Assembly (NCBI GenBank): GCA_023133295.1
Contig: JAGLWT010000106.1
Location: 1 to 62,919, forward strand
Reading direction: 5' to 3'
Source of the DNA: a bacterium
GTDB lineage: Bacteria; AUK180
DNA: 62,919 nt
Shown: in pieces, positions 8,094 to 16,554 of the stretch
Numbering within the stretch: the first letter of the stretch is position 1
How the letters are laid out: each line of letters begins with the position of its first letter
Notes under the pieces: model-generated
What the model saw: only the letters and a program-made list of their open reading frames with translations
Told to the model about the DNA's origin: nothing
The model's database searches: none
Position numbers and translations under genes: made by a program

Positions 8094-8750
8094 CTAATAC
8101 AATATCGCATAAAGTAAAATATTTACGCCCATTCTTAAAGCTGTCTCCCTTATCTCTGAAGTATCCTCTGGGTGTACCCCCGGAGAATCCCAACCGTCTG
8201 AGATATTGGAGTTGTAAGTGTATAGTACCATAAGGTTGCCATTATCGTCAAATATCCCCCAGGCCTCCGGTGGAGAATCCTCATGAATATGGATCTGAGG
8301 AAGTCCTTCGGGAAAAATGAACCAGAGGCCAAAAAGCGGAAAATCTGGATTTAACGGAACAAGAGCCCTTCCGGGGAATATTTTCTTGAGCTCCTCTCTG
8401 ATAAATTTATCCATTCCGAAATCATCGTCTATGTATAGTAATCCGCCGCGATGGCAATATTTGCGAAGATTCAATCTTTCCTTCTGCGAAAATATTACCC
8501 TTCCGTGGCCGGTAATGAAAAGCATCGGAAAATCAAATATATCAGTAGAAGAAGCTTCCAGCACGACCTCGCTCTGCGCTGTTTTCACATTGAGCTCGGA
8601 AGAAAATCTGCTAAGAAGATTGGGAAGTTCTGTACGCCCGTTATACCAGTCACCGCCTCCATTGTATTTGATCCTCGCCACAGAAATTTCCTGGGAGGCG
8701 ATCGTTGAACAAATAAGGAACAATATCAGTATGTACTTAATGTTCCCCAT
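8094..8750 (-). CDS. DUF4159 domain protein, exported
   Basis: 218 residues with an N-terminal signal peptide (YILILFLICSTIAS). It matches the DUF4159 pattern closely: KYNGGGDWYNGRTELPNLL, FPMLFITGHG, RKYCHRGGLLYIDDDFG, HIHEDSPPEAWGI, YTYNSNISDGWDSPGVHPED, and the end pattern ALRMGVNILLYAI. Function of the family is unknown. It has a glutamine-amidotransferase-like look and often sits near exporters. The start overlaps the end of the ABC permease gene by 25 bases, so the genes are co-transcribed. Confidence 0.85.
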   Translation of the reverse strand: MGNIKYILILFLICSTIASQEISVARIKYNGGGDWYNGRTELPNLLSRFSSELNVKTAQSEVVLEASSTDIFDFPMLFITGHGRVIFSQKERLNLRKYCHRGGLLYIDDDFGMDKFIREELKKIFPGRALVPLNPDFPLFGLWFIFPEGLPQIHIHEDSPPEAWGIFDDNGNLMVLYTYNSNISDGWDSPGVHPEDTSEIRETALRMGVNILLYAILY

Positions 8751-9529
8751 CTTCTGCTCCTATTCAAAGCCGCCTGAAAAAATGCGATCGAAAGCGGAAG
8801 CATGACCAAGGTCAGCCCAACCAGAATAAGAAGTTCCCTATACACTTCACCTATGGGAGCACCCATAAGAAGATTCATCCTTATCCCTTTCAAGGCATAT
8901 GTTGTGGGAAATAGATATGATATCGGACGCAGCCAGGAAGGGAGATTCTCATAGGGGAAATACACGCCGGAAAAGAGGATATTGGCCTGATTAATAAAAA
9001 ATGAGACCGGATCGCCACGCTTTGTTATAATGATCACACCCGCTGAAATGATCCCGAAGGAGAGAAAAGATAAGAAGGTGAATATAAGGAAAACCGCGGA
9101 CACCCAGCAATGGGACAAGTTCAGTTTTAATCCGAAGAAAAAAGCAGCGAGTGTCAGAATAACAATTATCCTTACTATCTCAAAGATCGTATCAAATGTC
9201 AGAAATCCCGCCAACAGCTCTACGGTTGTTATCCTTCCGCTTAACAGCATCTCAAAGGTCCCGCGCGATTGTTCCGTTCTGACCGAAGCGGAAATGGTGT
9301 TCAATCCTGTGGATACCGCAGAAGAGAACGCGATGCCTATTATCACAAAGGAAAAATAGTCGGGAGCATAAGCCAGTATTGAATCACCAACGGTTATAGC
9401 TTTTGAGAGAAAGTAAAAGATGAACAGGGTAAGAAAAACAGAAAGCGAAGAAAAGATCATTGACACAGGGTAGGAAGTGAAGGTTTTCAGGTCCCGCTTA
9501 ATAAATGGAAGTATCTTAAACATTCTCAT
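8726..9529 (-). CDS. ABC-2 type exporter permease
   Basis: About 267 residues with six hydrophobic spans in the ABC-2 layout: MIFSSLSVFLTLFIFYFL, YFSFVIIGIAFSSAV, a coupling-helix region with RTEQSRGTFEMLLSGRIT, then three further spans and NILFSGVYFPYENLPSWLRPISYLFPTTYAL, the typical C-terminal ABC-2 signature. The substrate is unknown. The ATG at 9529 is preferred, 8 bases after GAGG; two other in-frame ATGs are close. It overlaps the ATPase gene upstream by 14 bases and the DUF4159 gene downstream by 25, and forms one exporter with that ATPase. Confidence 0.88.
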   Translation of the reverse strand: MRMFKILPFIKRDLKTFTSYPVSMIFSSLSVFLTLFIFYFLSKAITVGDSILAYAPDYFSFVIIGIAFSSAVSTGLNTISASVRTEQSRGTFEMLLSGRITTVELLAGFLTFDTIFEIVRIIVILTLAAFFFGLKLNLSHCWVSAVFLIFTFLSFLSFGIISAGVIIITKRGDPVSFFINQANILFSGVYFPYENLPSWLRPISYLFPTTYALKGIRMNLLMGAPIGEVYRELLILVGLTLVMLPLSIAFFQAALNRSRRWGTLSTY

Positions 9530-10349
9530 CAAGCACATCCTCTTTTATTAATTTACATTTCCTGATCTCATCCGATCTGCCCAAAGCCCGGGAGATACGG
9601 CCCATATCTATGGTTTCCTTGGTTCCGTCCGTAAAGAACACTTCAACACCTTTCATTACGGTCTTAGTATTTTCCGTATTTCTTCCATCCTTAAGAGAAT
9701 ACCTCTTATCCAGCCAATCCTCTAATTCTTCGATATGATGGGAAGAGATCAGGATCGCTCTATCCTCCTCCAATACCCATTTCTTTAAAAACTCCTTGAT
9801 CACCTTGCGTGAACTCTGGTCAATATTTGTAAAAGGTTCATCCAATATCAATATTTTCGGCTGTTTCAGCAGAGCTCTCGCCAATTGGGCTCTGGCTTTC
9901 ATCCCGGAAGAGAGCATTCGGAACGCGCGATTCTTGAACTCTTCCAGGCCAAGTACCTTCAACATATCCTCAAGATCGCTGTCCCGCCATTCGTCCAAGA
10001 ACAAAGCCATGAAGAAACGGAGATTTTCCATCAGTGTCAATCTCCAGTAGAAACTGCGCTCTTCGCCATTCACCCAACCGGTTATATCGTTCAATATATC
10101 AGGGGTATTGACTACATCTCTACCTAAATACTCTATGCTGCCTTCATCGGCGATAAGGATGCCGGCAAGGATTTTCATTAGCGTGGTCTTACCCGCTCCG
10201 TTTGGCCCTACAAGTCCCGTGATCATCCCTTTCTTTATCTCAAGATCAATACCATTCAATGCGGGAACCTTCTTTTTTCCGACTATATTAAAACCGTCAA
10301 AAAGCTTATGTATAACATATGTTTTTTGGAGATCTTTGATCTTGATCAT
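9516..10349 (-). CDS. ABC exporter ATP-binding protein
   Basis: 277 residues. Motifs are complete: Walker A GLVGPNGAGKTTLMK (about 47-60), signature MLSSGMKARAQLARAL, Walker B KILILDEPF and the H-loop in SSHHIEELE. The sequence between Walker A and signature (GWVNGEERSFYWRLTLMENL) is typical of ATPases that drive ABC-2 permeases. A C-terminal extension (about 220-277) of unknown role follows. It overlaps the LptF/G-family gene by 4 bases (ATGA) and the permease gene by 14. Confidence 0.92.
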   Translation of the reverse strand: MIKIKDLQKTYVIHKLFDGFNIVGKKKVPALNGIDLEIKKGMITGLVGPNGAGKTTLMKILAGILIADEGSIEYLGRDVVNTPDILNDITGWVNGEERSFYWRLTLMENLRFFMALFLDEWRDSDLEDMLKVLGLEEFKNRAFRMLSSGMKARAQLARALLKQPKILILDEPFTNIDQSSRKVIKEFLKKWVLEEDRAILISSHHIEELEDWLDKRYSLKDGRNTENTKTVMKGVEVFFTDGTKETIDMGRISRALGRSDEIRKCKLIKEDVLDENV

Positions 10350-11428
10350 GATCTGAATAACCCCCAGATGGAAGGAACTCCAAATATGATATTGGGTAGA
10401 TTGACGGCCAGAAGCGGCGGCAGGGTCCCCTTCTCTCCAAAACTGAAGCCGACAAGCATTACGAGATAGTAGCCGAAGATCAGAACAATGCTTGCGAATA
10501 TTCCGATGGCGCGGCTGCCGACCTTTATTTCCAGAGCAAGATAGAAAGAAAGCCCGAAGAGGCTTAAGATCGCCAAGGGAAGAGAGAATTTTTTATACAG
10601 CTCCACTTGAAGTTTCCTCTTCATCATAGGATTACTCTCCATTGAGATCCTTTTCCTCAGCTCCTTCAAGCCAAGACTCCTTCTATCGAAATTGGTTATT
10701 TCATTATTATTGATCGATGAGGAGAGATCCAGATTCACCGACAATTCATCATATTCTCCCTTGAAAAAACTCCCCGTTCTCAATTCCTTTGAGAAGCTGC
10801 CGTTCTGCATGATAAAACTGTATTGATAATTATCGGGATCAGAGTAGAATTTCCCTTTTTTCGCGAAAAGAAAGAGAGTTCCATCATTTTCCTTCAATCT
10901 CAAATTAACACCCTTGAGATCATTATTATGGCGGTCATACTCCTCCGTGTAGAGAACGACATTTCTTCCGATCGTATTGAATTCCTTCTCATTGATTATC
11001 AGCTGTACCTTCTTGGTCATGGTATTGAAAAGCGTTTTCACATACATCTTATTGGATTCCGGTACGAGAAATACATTAAAGAACATATTGAAGATGATCA
11101 GAAGCAAAGAAAAGGCAAAATAGGGCTTGATGATCTGCCATTTCCCTATACCCATCGTCTTCATCGCAAGGATCTCTTTGCCCTCGGTCAATCTCCCGAT
11201 AGAGAGTATCACTCCAAGGATAAAGGACATCGGTATGGCAATGGACAAAAGGGCAGGCATTAGAAAAAAAAGCAGTTTCAGAATAATATACGGGCTGATG
11301 CCCTTGTTCAGAATAAGAGAGAGGAGTTCCTGAACCTTTGAAATGATCAGAACGGTAGAAAACAAGGCCAATCCGAAGGCAAAGGTCTTAAGGCTTTGGG
11401 AAATCAGATAGCGCTCGATTATCTTCAA
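10346..11428 (-). CDS. LptF/LptG (YjgP/YjgQ) family permease
   Basis: 360 residues. It has the family topology: two N-terminal spans, a third after SIGRLTEGKEILAMKTMGIGKWQI, a large periplasmic beta-jellyroll domain (about 125-255), then three C-terminal spans, with KFSLPLAILSLFGLSFYLAL marking the return to the membrane. LptF and LptG pair with LptB to extract lipopolysaccharide from the inner membrane; only one copy is in this window, so which paralogue it is cannot be decided. It starts with TTG, with AAGGA upstream. It heads the operon that continues with the ABC exporter. Confidence 0.88.
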   Translation of the reverse strand: MKIIERYLISQSLKTFAFGLALFSTVLIISKVQELLSLILNKGISPYIILKLLFFLMPALLSIAIPMSFILGVILSIGRLTEGKEILAMKTMGIGKWQIIKPYFAFSLLLIIFNMFFNVFLVPESNKMYVKTLFNTMTKKVQLIINEKEFNTIGRNVVLYTEEYDRHNNDLKGVNLRLKENDGTLFLFAKKGKFYSDPDNYQYSFIMQNGSFSKELRTGSFFKGEYDELSVNLDLSSSINNNEITNFDRRSLGLKELRKRISMESNPMMKRKLQVELYKKFSLPLAILSLFGLSFYLALEIKVGSRAIGIFASIVLIFGYYLVMLVGFSFGEKGTLPPLLAVNLPNIIFGVPSIWGLFRS

Positions 11429-11429
11429 G

Positions 11430-11755
11430 ATGTTCCTTCCCTCATACCAAAATCATCTCGGAGTTCGTCTCAACGACTTTTTTTACGGGAACAGGGATCA
11501 TATTTCTCCTTCATGCTGCTTGCCCGCATACGGGCCTTTCCGGAATGTATTATACAATTTTTTCCTGTTTTCCCAAATTATAGCAACGGGTGGCGTCTCA
11601 ACTGGAGACGATAGTTCAAAAGTTAAAAAGTTCAAGGTTGAAGTAAAAATCTCTTTGTGTTCTGCCTTGTAATTGTCAACTGTCAATTGTCCATTGTCAA
11701 TTTCTCTTATTTCCCTCTGCACCAACCTCCAACCTCGAGCCTCCAACCTCTATCT
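11430..11755. other. 326-bp intergenic region with mosaic repeats
   Basis: The left half (to about 11610) shows no recognisable feature and probably holds the promoter of the LptF/G operon. The right half holds GTTCAAAAGTT words, TGTCAACTGTCAATTGTCC words (11678-11703) and CCAACCTCCAACCTC words (11722-11750), ending at the stop codon of the DUF4476 gene. Confidence 0.65.
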
Positions 11756-12562
11756 TTACTGTCCGTTCACCCATTCCTTGAACTCATCCTTTGACGATGA
11801 AAATTCAAAGACCGTATATATCTTGAATAGTTGGGACTTATTGGATATGGTAGGATAAAGAAGCTTTGCGACTTCGATCCTGTCATCCTCAAAATCAAAT
11901 GAAAGGAGTAATAGTTTTGCCTGGGCGATCGAAAAACAATTGCCCTTCACAGCGGTCTGGAGGATACTTTTCTTGTCATCGCTGAAATCCTCAGCCTTGA
12001 GCTGAGAAAGCAATTCGTCAAAATCCGAGGAATCCATTTCGCAATCTGAAACGGACTGAACCTTTATTTCTTCTTTCACTGAAACTTTGATGGAAACATC
12101 TGCCGGCTTGCCGCCCAAGGATTTGACCCACAATTTGGCCGCCATGCCTTTTTTGGCTTCGAATTTCTTGATGAACTTCTTGTCCCCTTTGGTGATCTTG
12201 ATAATGTAATATTTTCCACCGGGCAGCGATTTGACGGTAGGTATTTTTGCTGAATGAAATTTGATCTTGCTTTCAGTAAATATCTGTGCAGTTGCATTCT
12301 CGGGTGCCAGTATCTTTAAAGTTGTTGCTCCATTCTCAGTTTTCTCATAGATCAGCTTAAAATCATTTGTCTCCTCTGAAATAGTGCTTTTAACCGTCGT
12401 TTTGACAGTGCTGTCACCATCGAGGTTGACATCTTCATCGATATTTATCTTGATCCCAACGCTTGTATCGTCAACATCCATATCAAGTGAAACGCTTTCA
12501 GCAAATCCCACTGATGCACATAAGAACATTGCTATAAGCAAATAAGTAAAAGTTTTTCTCAT
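11756..12562 (-). CDS. DUF4476 domain protein, exported
   Basis: 268 residues. A signal peptide (FTYLLIAMFLCASVGFAES) is followed by a beta-rich N-terminal half with DVDDTSVGIKINIDEDVN and a PEGA-like strand set (SLPGGKYYIIKITKGDKK). The C-terminal half (about 175-268) has the DUF4476 pattern: FDELLSQLKAEDFSDDKKS, an NCFSIAQAKLLLLSFDFEDDR segment and a short final helix. DUF4476 is found in extracytoplasmic proteins of unknown function. The ATG at 12562 is 5 bases after GGAGG; another ATG lies directly before it. It is transcribed alone, with mosaic repeat sequence beginning right after its stop. Confidence 0.75.
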   Translation of the reverse strand: MRKTFTYLLIAMFLCASVGFAESVSLDMDVDDTSVGIKINIDEDVNLDGDSTVKTTVKSTISEETNDFKLIYEKTENGATTLKILAPENATAQIFTESKIKFHSAKIPTVKSLPGGKYYIIKITKGDKKFIKKFEAKKGMAAKLWVKSLGGKPADVSIKVSVKEEIKVQSVSDCEMDSSDFDELLSQLKAEDFSDDKKSILQTAVKGNCFSIAQAKLLLLSFDFEDDRIEVAKLLYPTISNKSQLFKIYTVFEFSSSKDEFKEWVNGQ

Positions 12563-12565
12563 CAT

Positions 12566-12740
12566 TTCCTCCTATGAGATATGCAAGTTACGGGCCTGTA
12601 TATTCCCGGCAAATGGTATCATATTTTCCAAATATTTCCAAAATGTTTGTAGACAAAAAGAAAATTGATCATTTTGAATGACAAGTTAAATTTTGGTTGA
12701 ATACACTTGAGGAGATTTGGCAATTCCTTACACGCTGTTT
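12566..12740. other. Intergenic region without clear features
   Basis: 175 bases, A+T-rich. It should hold the promoter of the DUF4476 gene (minus strand), but no well-spaced -35/-10 pair stands out. No hairpin with a T-run was seen for the TPR genes that end at 12741. Confidence 0.5.
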
Positions 12741-14639
12741 CTATTTGATATTTTTTAGATAGTTAGCTTTCCGCCAAGCTAAAATATTTCCTGCATTTTT
12801 ATCATCAATATTATTAAGTACTCTTTTGAAATAACTGTCCGAGATCTTAGCGTCGACAAGCAGGCGGTGCATTGCTTCTAGCGCTTTTCCCGCAGAATAA
12901 TCTCCTATGGCTTCCATATATCCATACTCCTCATTAGGATACTGGTAAATTACAATTTCATACTCCTTTAATGCGTCAGTAATATAGTTTCCTTCCAAGT
13001 ACATATTCCCTAAAAGATAATGAGCGCATGATTGAACCAATCTGGTGTCATGTTTAAAAAGAGTTTTCAAGAAGTCTTTGAATTCTGTAGTGAATTCATC
13101 CCCAAGCTTTCCCTTGGAGTAATACAAATCCCAAAGAGAATTAATACCGTAAGTAGAAATATATTCGAATCGTGTATATTCTAGCATGGGATATTTCAGA
13201 ATAATGTATTTGTGTATTTCAAAGAATTTCGATGTCTCATTTATATTCTTATAATGCACAGCAAGATTATATAAGTCAGGAGCTAATAAATCAGATTTCG
13301 CTGCATAATTTTCTTTCACTCTCCGCAAGTACTCTCTATAATTCCTAATATCTACTCTCTGTACCCACGCAGGACTGTGGTATTCCTGAAATTTAACCTT
13401 GCACCATCCGTCTCTTTCTTCTACAACAAATAATGTGGTTCCATAAGGAATATCGTCCTCTTTTTCGGGTTCCGCTTCAAATTTGTACTTGATTGAAGAA
13501 TTACTATTTATTGAAACAACCTTTTGACCTAACTTTTTCACATGATCAAGGTTAAAGAGCTGTGCTTGCTTACTTTCCCCAAGATCTTTTACTGAATATT
13601 CAAAGATCCCGTTCCTAATCGGCCCATCTAAAATTAGTGGAGCACCTTCAATTTTCATTAATTGATTAACGTTTTGATCAAGGATAAATAGCACATTCCT
13701 TTTAGATTTATTTGTTGAATCGATAACATTAAGGGCAAATCTCTTAGAATTACTAATCAAACATCCTTCCAGTGAATATCCTTGCGAAAAGGTTACTTTA
13801 ATACCTGTGTTGTATGAGTTGTCAAGGAACAGGATTTTTTCGATCTCTTTGTCATTATTACTACCTTCAAGTTCACTGGGAAGTAGATGTATTCTTTCAT
13901 CAATAACATAAGCCGTTTTTTCATCATTAGAAAATATCCTGTAACTATAACTATTGCCATCCACACCTTGAAAGACATTTCCTTCAAAATATAGTATCTG
14001 GCCTTCCTGAGAAATTGAAGCTTGGGAATCAACCACAAAACTGCGTTTTATGCTTTTCATATCAATAAATAGAGATGTTGAAGCAATATTATCCTGAAAA
14101 TAGTCAAAGTAATCTACTTCTTCATATCTAGTTACCACTGAAGATTCGAAGTAGGACATAGGTTTTGATTTTGTTATTTCAACGGGTTTTTCTTCTCTTA
14201 TAATACACTCTATTGAAATCGAGTTATATTTACTAACTTTTGTTACAAGGTCATTGCTATCATAATCTGTTTCAAGTAGCAACTTCTCGTCACTAAGCCA
14301 ATGGACCGCTACATATTTCTCGTGATATCCCGAAAAGATCTTTTTTCTCCTTTCAGAATTAACATGTTCAATGAATACGATAATCTGAAAATCTACTGTT
14401 GCATGACAATTTACTTTGTAAATACTTGCAACGTATTCACCATTCGGAGATTTTACACTTCTCTTTAATTCATATGAGCAAGGATCTTTTTGAAAACAGC
14501 CAATTTGGAATACTAGAACAAGGGAAATTATGCTTACTCTCAAGAACAGTGCTTGACTTTTTGCTACATTATTGCCTATTGTGCTAGTCCTCATATTATT
14601 CGACCCAAATAACCCTCTTATGGGAAATTTAATTCTCAT
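12741..14639 (-). CDS. Unknown lipoprotein-like protein with SH3-like and TPR-like regions
   Basis: 632 residues as written; an internal ATG at 14594 would give 617. A hydrophobic stretch ending LVLVFQIGC looks like a lipoprotein signal, which would favour the shorter form. The middle is beta-rich (about 70-370) with blade-like repeats such as SPNGEYVASIYKV. Around 395-435 an SH3b-like motif appears (PYGTTLFVVEERDGWCKVKF ... PAWVQ). The last 180 residues are helical and TPR-like (AHYLLGNMYLEGNYITDALKEYE). I cannot name the family. It overlaps the upstream TPR gene by 11 bases, so the two are coupled. The DNA is more A+T-rich than most of the window. Confidence 0.65.
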   Translation of the reverse strand: MRIKFPIRGLFGSNNMRTSTIGNNVAKSQALFLRVSIISLVLVFQIGCFQKDPCSYELKRSVKSPNGEYVASIYKVNCHATVDFQIIVFIEHVNSERRKKIFSGYHEKYVAVHWLSDEKLLLETDYDSNDLVTKVSKYNSISIECIIREEKPVEITKSKPMSYFESSVVTRYEEVDYFDYFQDNIASTSLFIDMKSIKRSFVVDSQASISQEGQILYFEGNVFQGVDGNSYSYRIFSNDEKTAYVIDERIHLLPSELEGSNNDKEIEKILFLDNSYNTGIKVTFSQGYSLEGCLISNSKRFALNVIDSTNKSKRNVLFILDQNVNQLMKIEGAPLILDGPIRNGIFEYSVKDLGESKQAQLFNLDHVKKLGQKVVSINSNSSIKYKFEAEPEKEDDIPYGTTLFVVEERDGWCKVKFQEYHSPAWVQRVDIRNYREYLRRVKENYAAKSDLLAPDLYNLAVHYKNINETSKFFEIHKYIILKYPMLEYTRFEYISTYGINSLWDLYYSKGKLGDEFTTEFKDFLKTLFKHDTRLVQSCAHYLLGNMYLEGNYITDALKEYEIVIYQYPNEEYGYMEAIGDYSAGKALEAMHRLLVDAKISDSYFKRVLNNIDDKNAGNILAWRKANYLKNIK

Positions 14640-16161
14640 TCTGCAGCCCCGCTATCTTATCCAGCCATTTCTTGCTTTTCATCGGTTCAAATACTTCCAG
14701 TGCTTTTTGCAAAGATCTCTCGAAGAGACGCTTGATTTCAAGAGAGTCGGATCGGGAATTAACCGCTGCCCATGCCAAGTAATAATGTGCTTTTCCTAAA
14801 AGCAACGGCTTTTTGAGCGCCTCTAATTGCAATAGCGCCACATTATATTCAGACCATGTTTCTAATTTCATACCTTTGCTAAATATTCTAAACTGAAGTG
14901 AAAGCAAGGCATAGTCGATATTCGCAGATTTGGATCCCAACTCTTTGGTCAGCGACTCCGCTTGCTTCAGCCTGATCTCCGCTTTCTCAATATCAAACAT
15001 GAGAAGATACAGCCTCGAGGCATTTAAATGGTTTCGACGCTGCAATTCTCTACTTTTGACACTCTTTGCTATTTCCAATGATTTCTTAAAATATGCGCCA
15101 GCCGGAGTATAATTTCCCCATTCCATTTCCAAAACCCCTAAACTGCTGAAGGTATGTGACGCGCCTACCGGATCGCTGATCTGCCTAAATATCCTGTTGG
15201 ATCTCTTCATCTTGATCTTCGCCTTCTCATAATCACCGAATATATCATCAATTGATCCGAGATTATGCAGACTGTATGCCTGGCCCGATATATTGTCGAT
15301 CTGCTCCCTTATCTCTAATGCACGGGTAAAATACTTCCACGCTTTTTCAAAATCACAATTAGTATAATGGATAAATCCAATTGAATTGGTGCTTATCCCC
15401 TCACCTTCGATATCGTCTATCTCGATGCGAATATCTAGCGCTTGTTCGAAATAATTCAAAGCGGATTCGGTATTTCCTAATTTGATCTCGATCAAACCCA
15501 ATTCGTTGAATGTTGTCGCATGGCTGGCAATATCTCCTATCTCTTTCACCGTTGGAAGAATGCTCTTGTAAAGCCTGAGGGAATTCTTAAACTTGCCTAA
15601 TTTATACTCAAGATCCCCCATATTGCAGATGATGTTAACTTCCAATTGTTTGTCCTGAATAAGCTTCGCTAATTCTAATGCATGCTTGAAATTCTCTATG
15701 GATTCCTGATAATTTCCAAGACGGGCTTCGGCGAGGCCAATGCTATTGAGGAGACTTCCTTTGTCTTCCTTTGAATCACAAGTATCCAATAATTGCAGTG
15801 AGATCTTGTAATACCCCAGGCAATCTTTGAAATTGCCCAATCGGCTTTCTGCATATCCAAGCTCTCTGATGCTGTTCGCCCTGCCGAGAACATCATTCAG
15901 ATCAGTGTAGATCGTCAATGCCGCATTCGCGGATCTTTGCATCTCCTTGTATTTCCCTAAGGATTTCCAGACAGAACACTGGGCGATGAGGCATTCGCCT
16001 TCCTTTCTCGGGTCATTAATCTTTTTTGAGAACTCGATACCCTTTAAGATCGATGCCGAGGCGGCCTTGGGTTTTCCTATCAGACATTGAACTCCGGTTT
16101 TTCCAATATACGCCTTCAGCATCAGTTCTTCCAAGTATTTTTGATCGTATAATCCTTTCAT
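14629..16161 (-). CDS. Tetratricopeptide repeat protein, 510 aa
   Basis: It is built almost entirely of about 11 tetratricopeptide repeats of 38-40 residues, of the type found in NB-ARC-linked and Rap/PlcR-like proteins: NSIGLAEARLGNYQESIENF, FNELGLIEIKLGNTESALNYF, NSIGFIHYTNCDFEKAWKYF, HNLGSIDDIFGDYEKAKIKM. There is no signal peptide and no enzymatic domain, so it is likely a cytosolic protein-protein interaction scaffold. A related protein of 562 aa is encoded at 27391-29079 with the same repeat style. It is followed with overlap by the lipoprotein-like gene at 12741. No Shine-Dalgarno is obvious at its ATG. Confidence 0.8.
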   Translation of the reverse strand: MKGLYDQKYLEELMLKAYIGKTGVQCLIGKPKAASASILKGIEFSKKINDPRKEGECLIAQCSVWKSLGKYKEMQRSANAALTIYTDLNDVLGRANSIRELGYAESRLGNFKDCLGYYKISLQLLDTCDSKEDKGSLLNSIGLAEARLGNYQESIENFKHALELAKLIQDKQLEVNIICNMGDLEYKLGKFKNSLRLYKSILPTVKEIGDIASHATTFNELGLIEIKLGNTESALNYFEQALDIRIEIDDIEGEGISTNSIGFIHYTNCDFEKAWKYFTRALEIREQIDNISGQAYSLHNLGSIDDIFGDYEKAKIKMKRSNRIFRQISDPVGASHTFSSLGVLEMEWGNYTPAGAYFKKSLEIAKSVKSRELQRRNHLNASRLYLLMFDIEKAEIRLKQAESLTKELGSKSANIDYALLSLQFRIFSKGMKLETWSEYNVALLQLEALKKPLLLGKAHYYLAWAAVNSRSDSLEIKRLFERSLQKALEVFEPMKSKKWLDKIAGLQNEN

Positions 16162-16554
16162 ATTTCTTGTGCGGTGATGCTATAAAGCAAATCCCTGAAG
16201 TATTGTATGCAAAGAACGCGATTATGTCAAATTTTTTCATCGACTGCCTGCGACTAAGTACCAGTGAATAATGGTTAGTGAGGGAAACACAAGAAACAAA
16301 TACTAGATGGATCCTTCGCCGAAAAGCTCAGGATGACAGAATGCAGTTAATAGTGAAAAGTGAATAGTGAACAATTGAGGAGAAGATTGAAGCGGTCGAA
16401 AATTGAGAAAGATGGATTGTCGGATTCCCGAACAAATCCGGGATTTCCGCTTCGCTACAACAAGCTACGATAATGACGGGATAAATATGTTTCCATCTGG
16501 ATGATTTTTTTCAACCTGGAACTTTTGAACATTTCAACTTTTGAACAATCTTTT
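16162..16554. repeat. 393-bp mosaic intergenic region
   Basis: It holds a TGGATCC...ATGACA unit (16308-16337), GTGAATAGTGAACAATTGAGG words (16350-16380), a degenerate hairpin of the same class built on GGATTCCCG/CGGGATT (16421-16445), and TTGAACATTTCAACTTTTGAAC words directly after the helicase stop. No gene is seen. Confidence 0.65.
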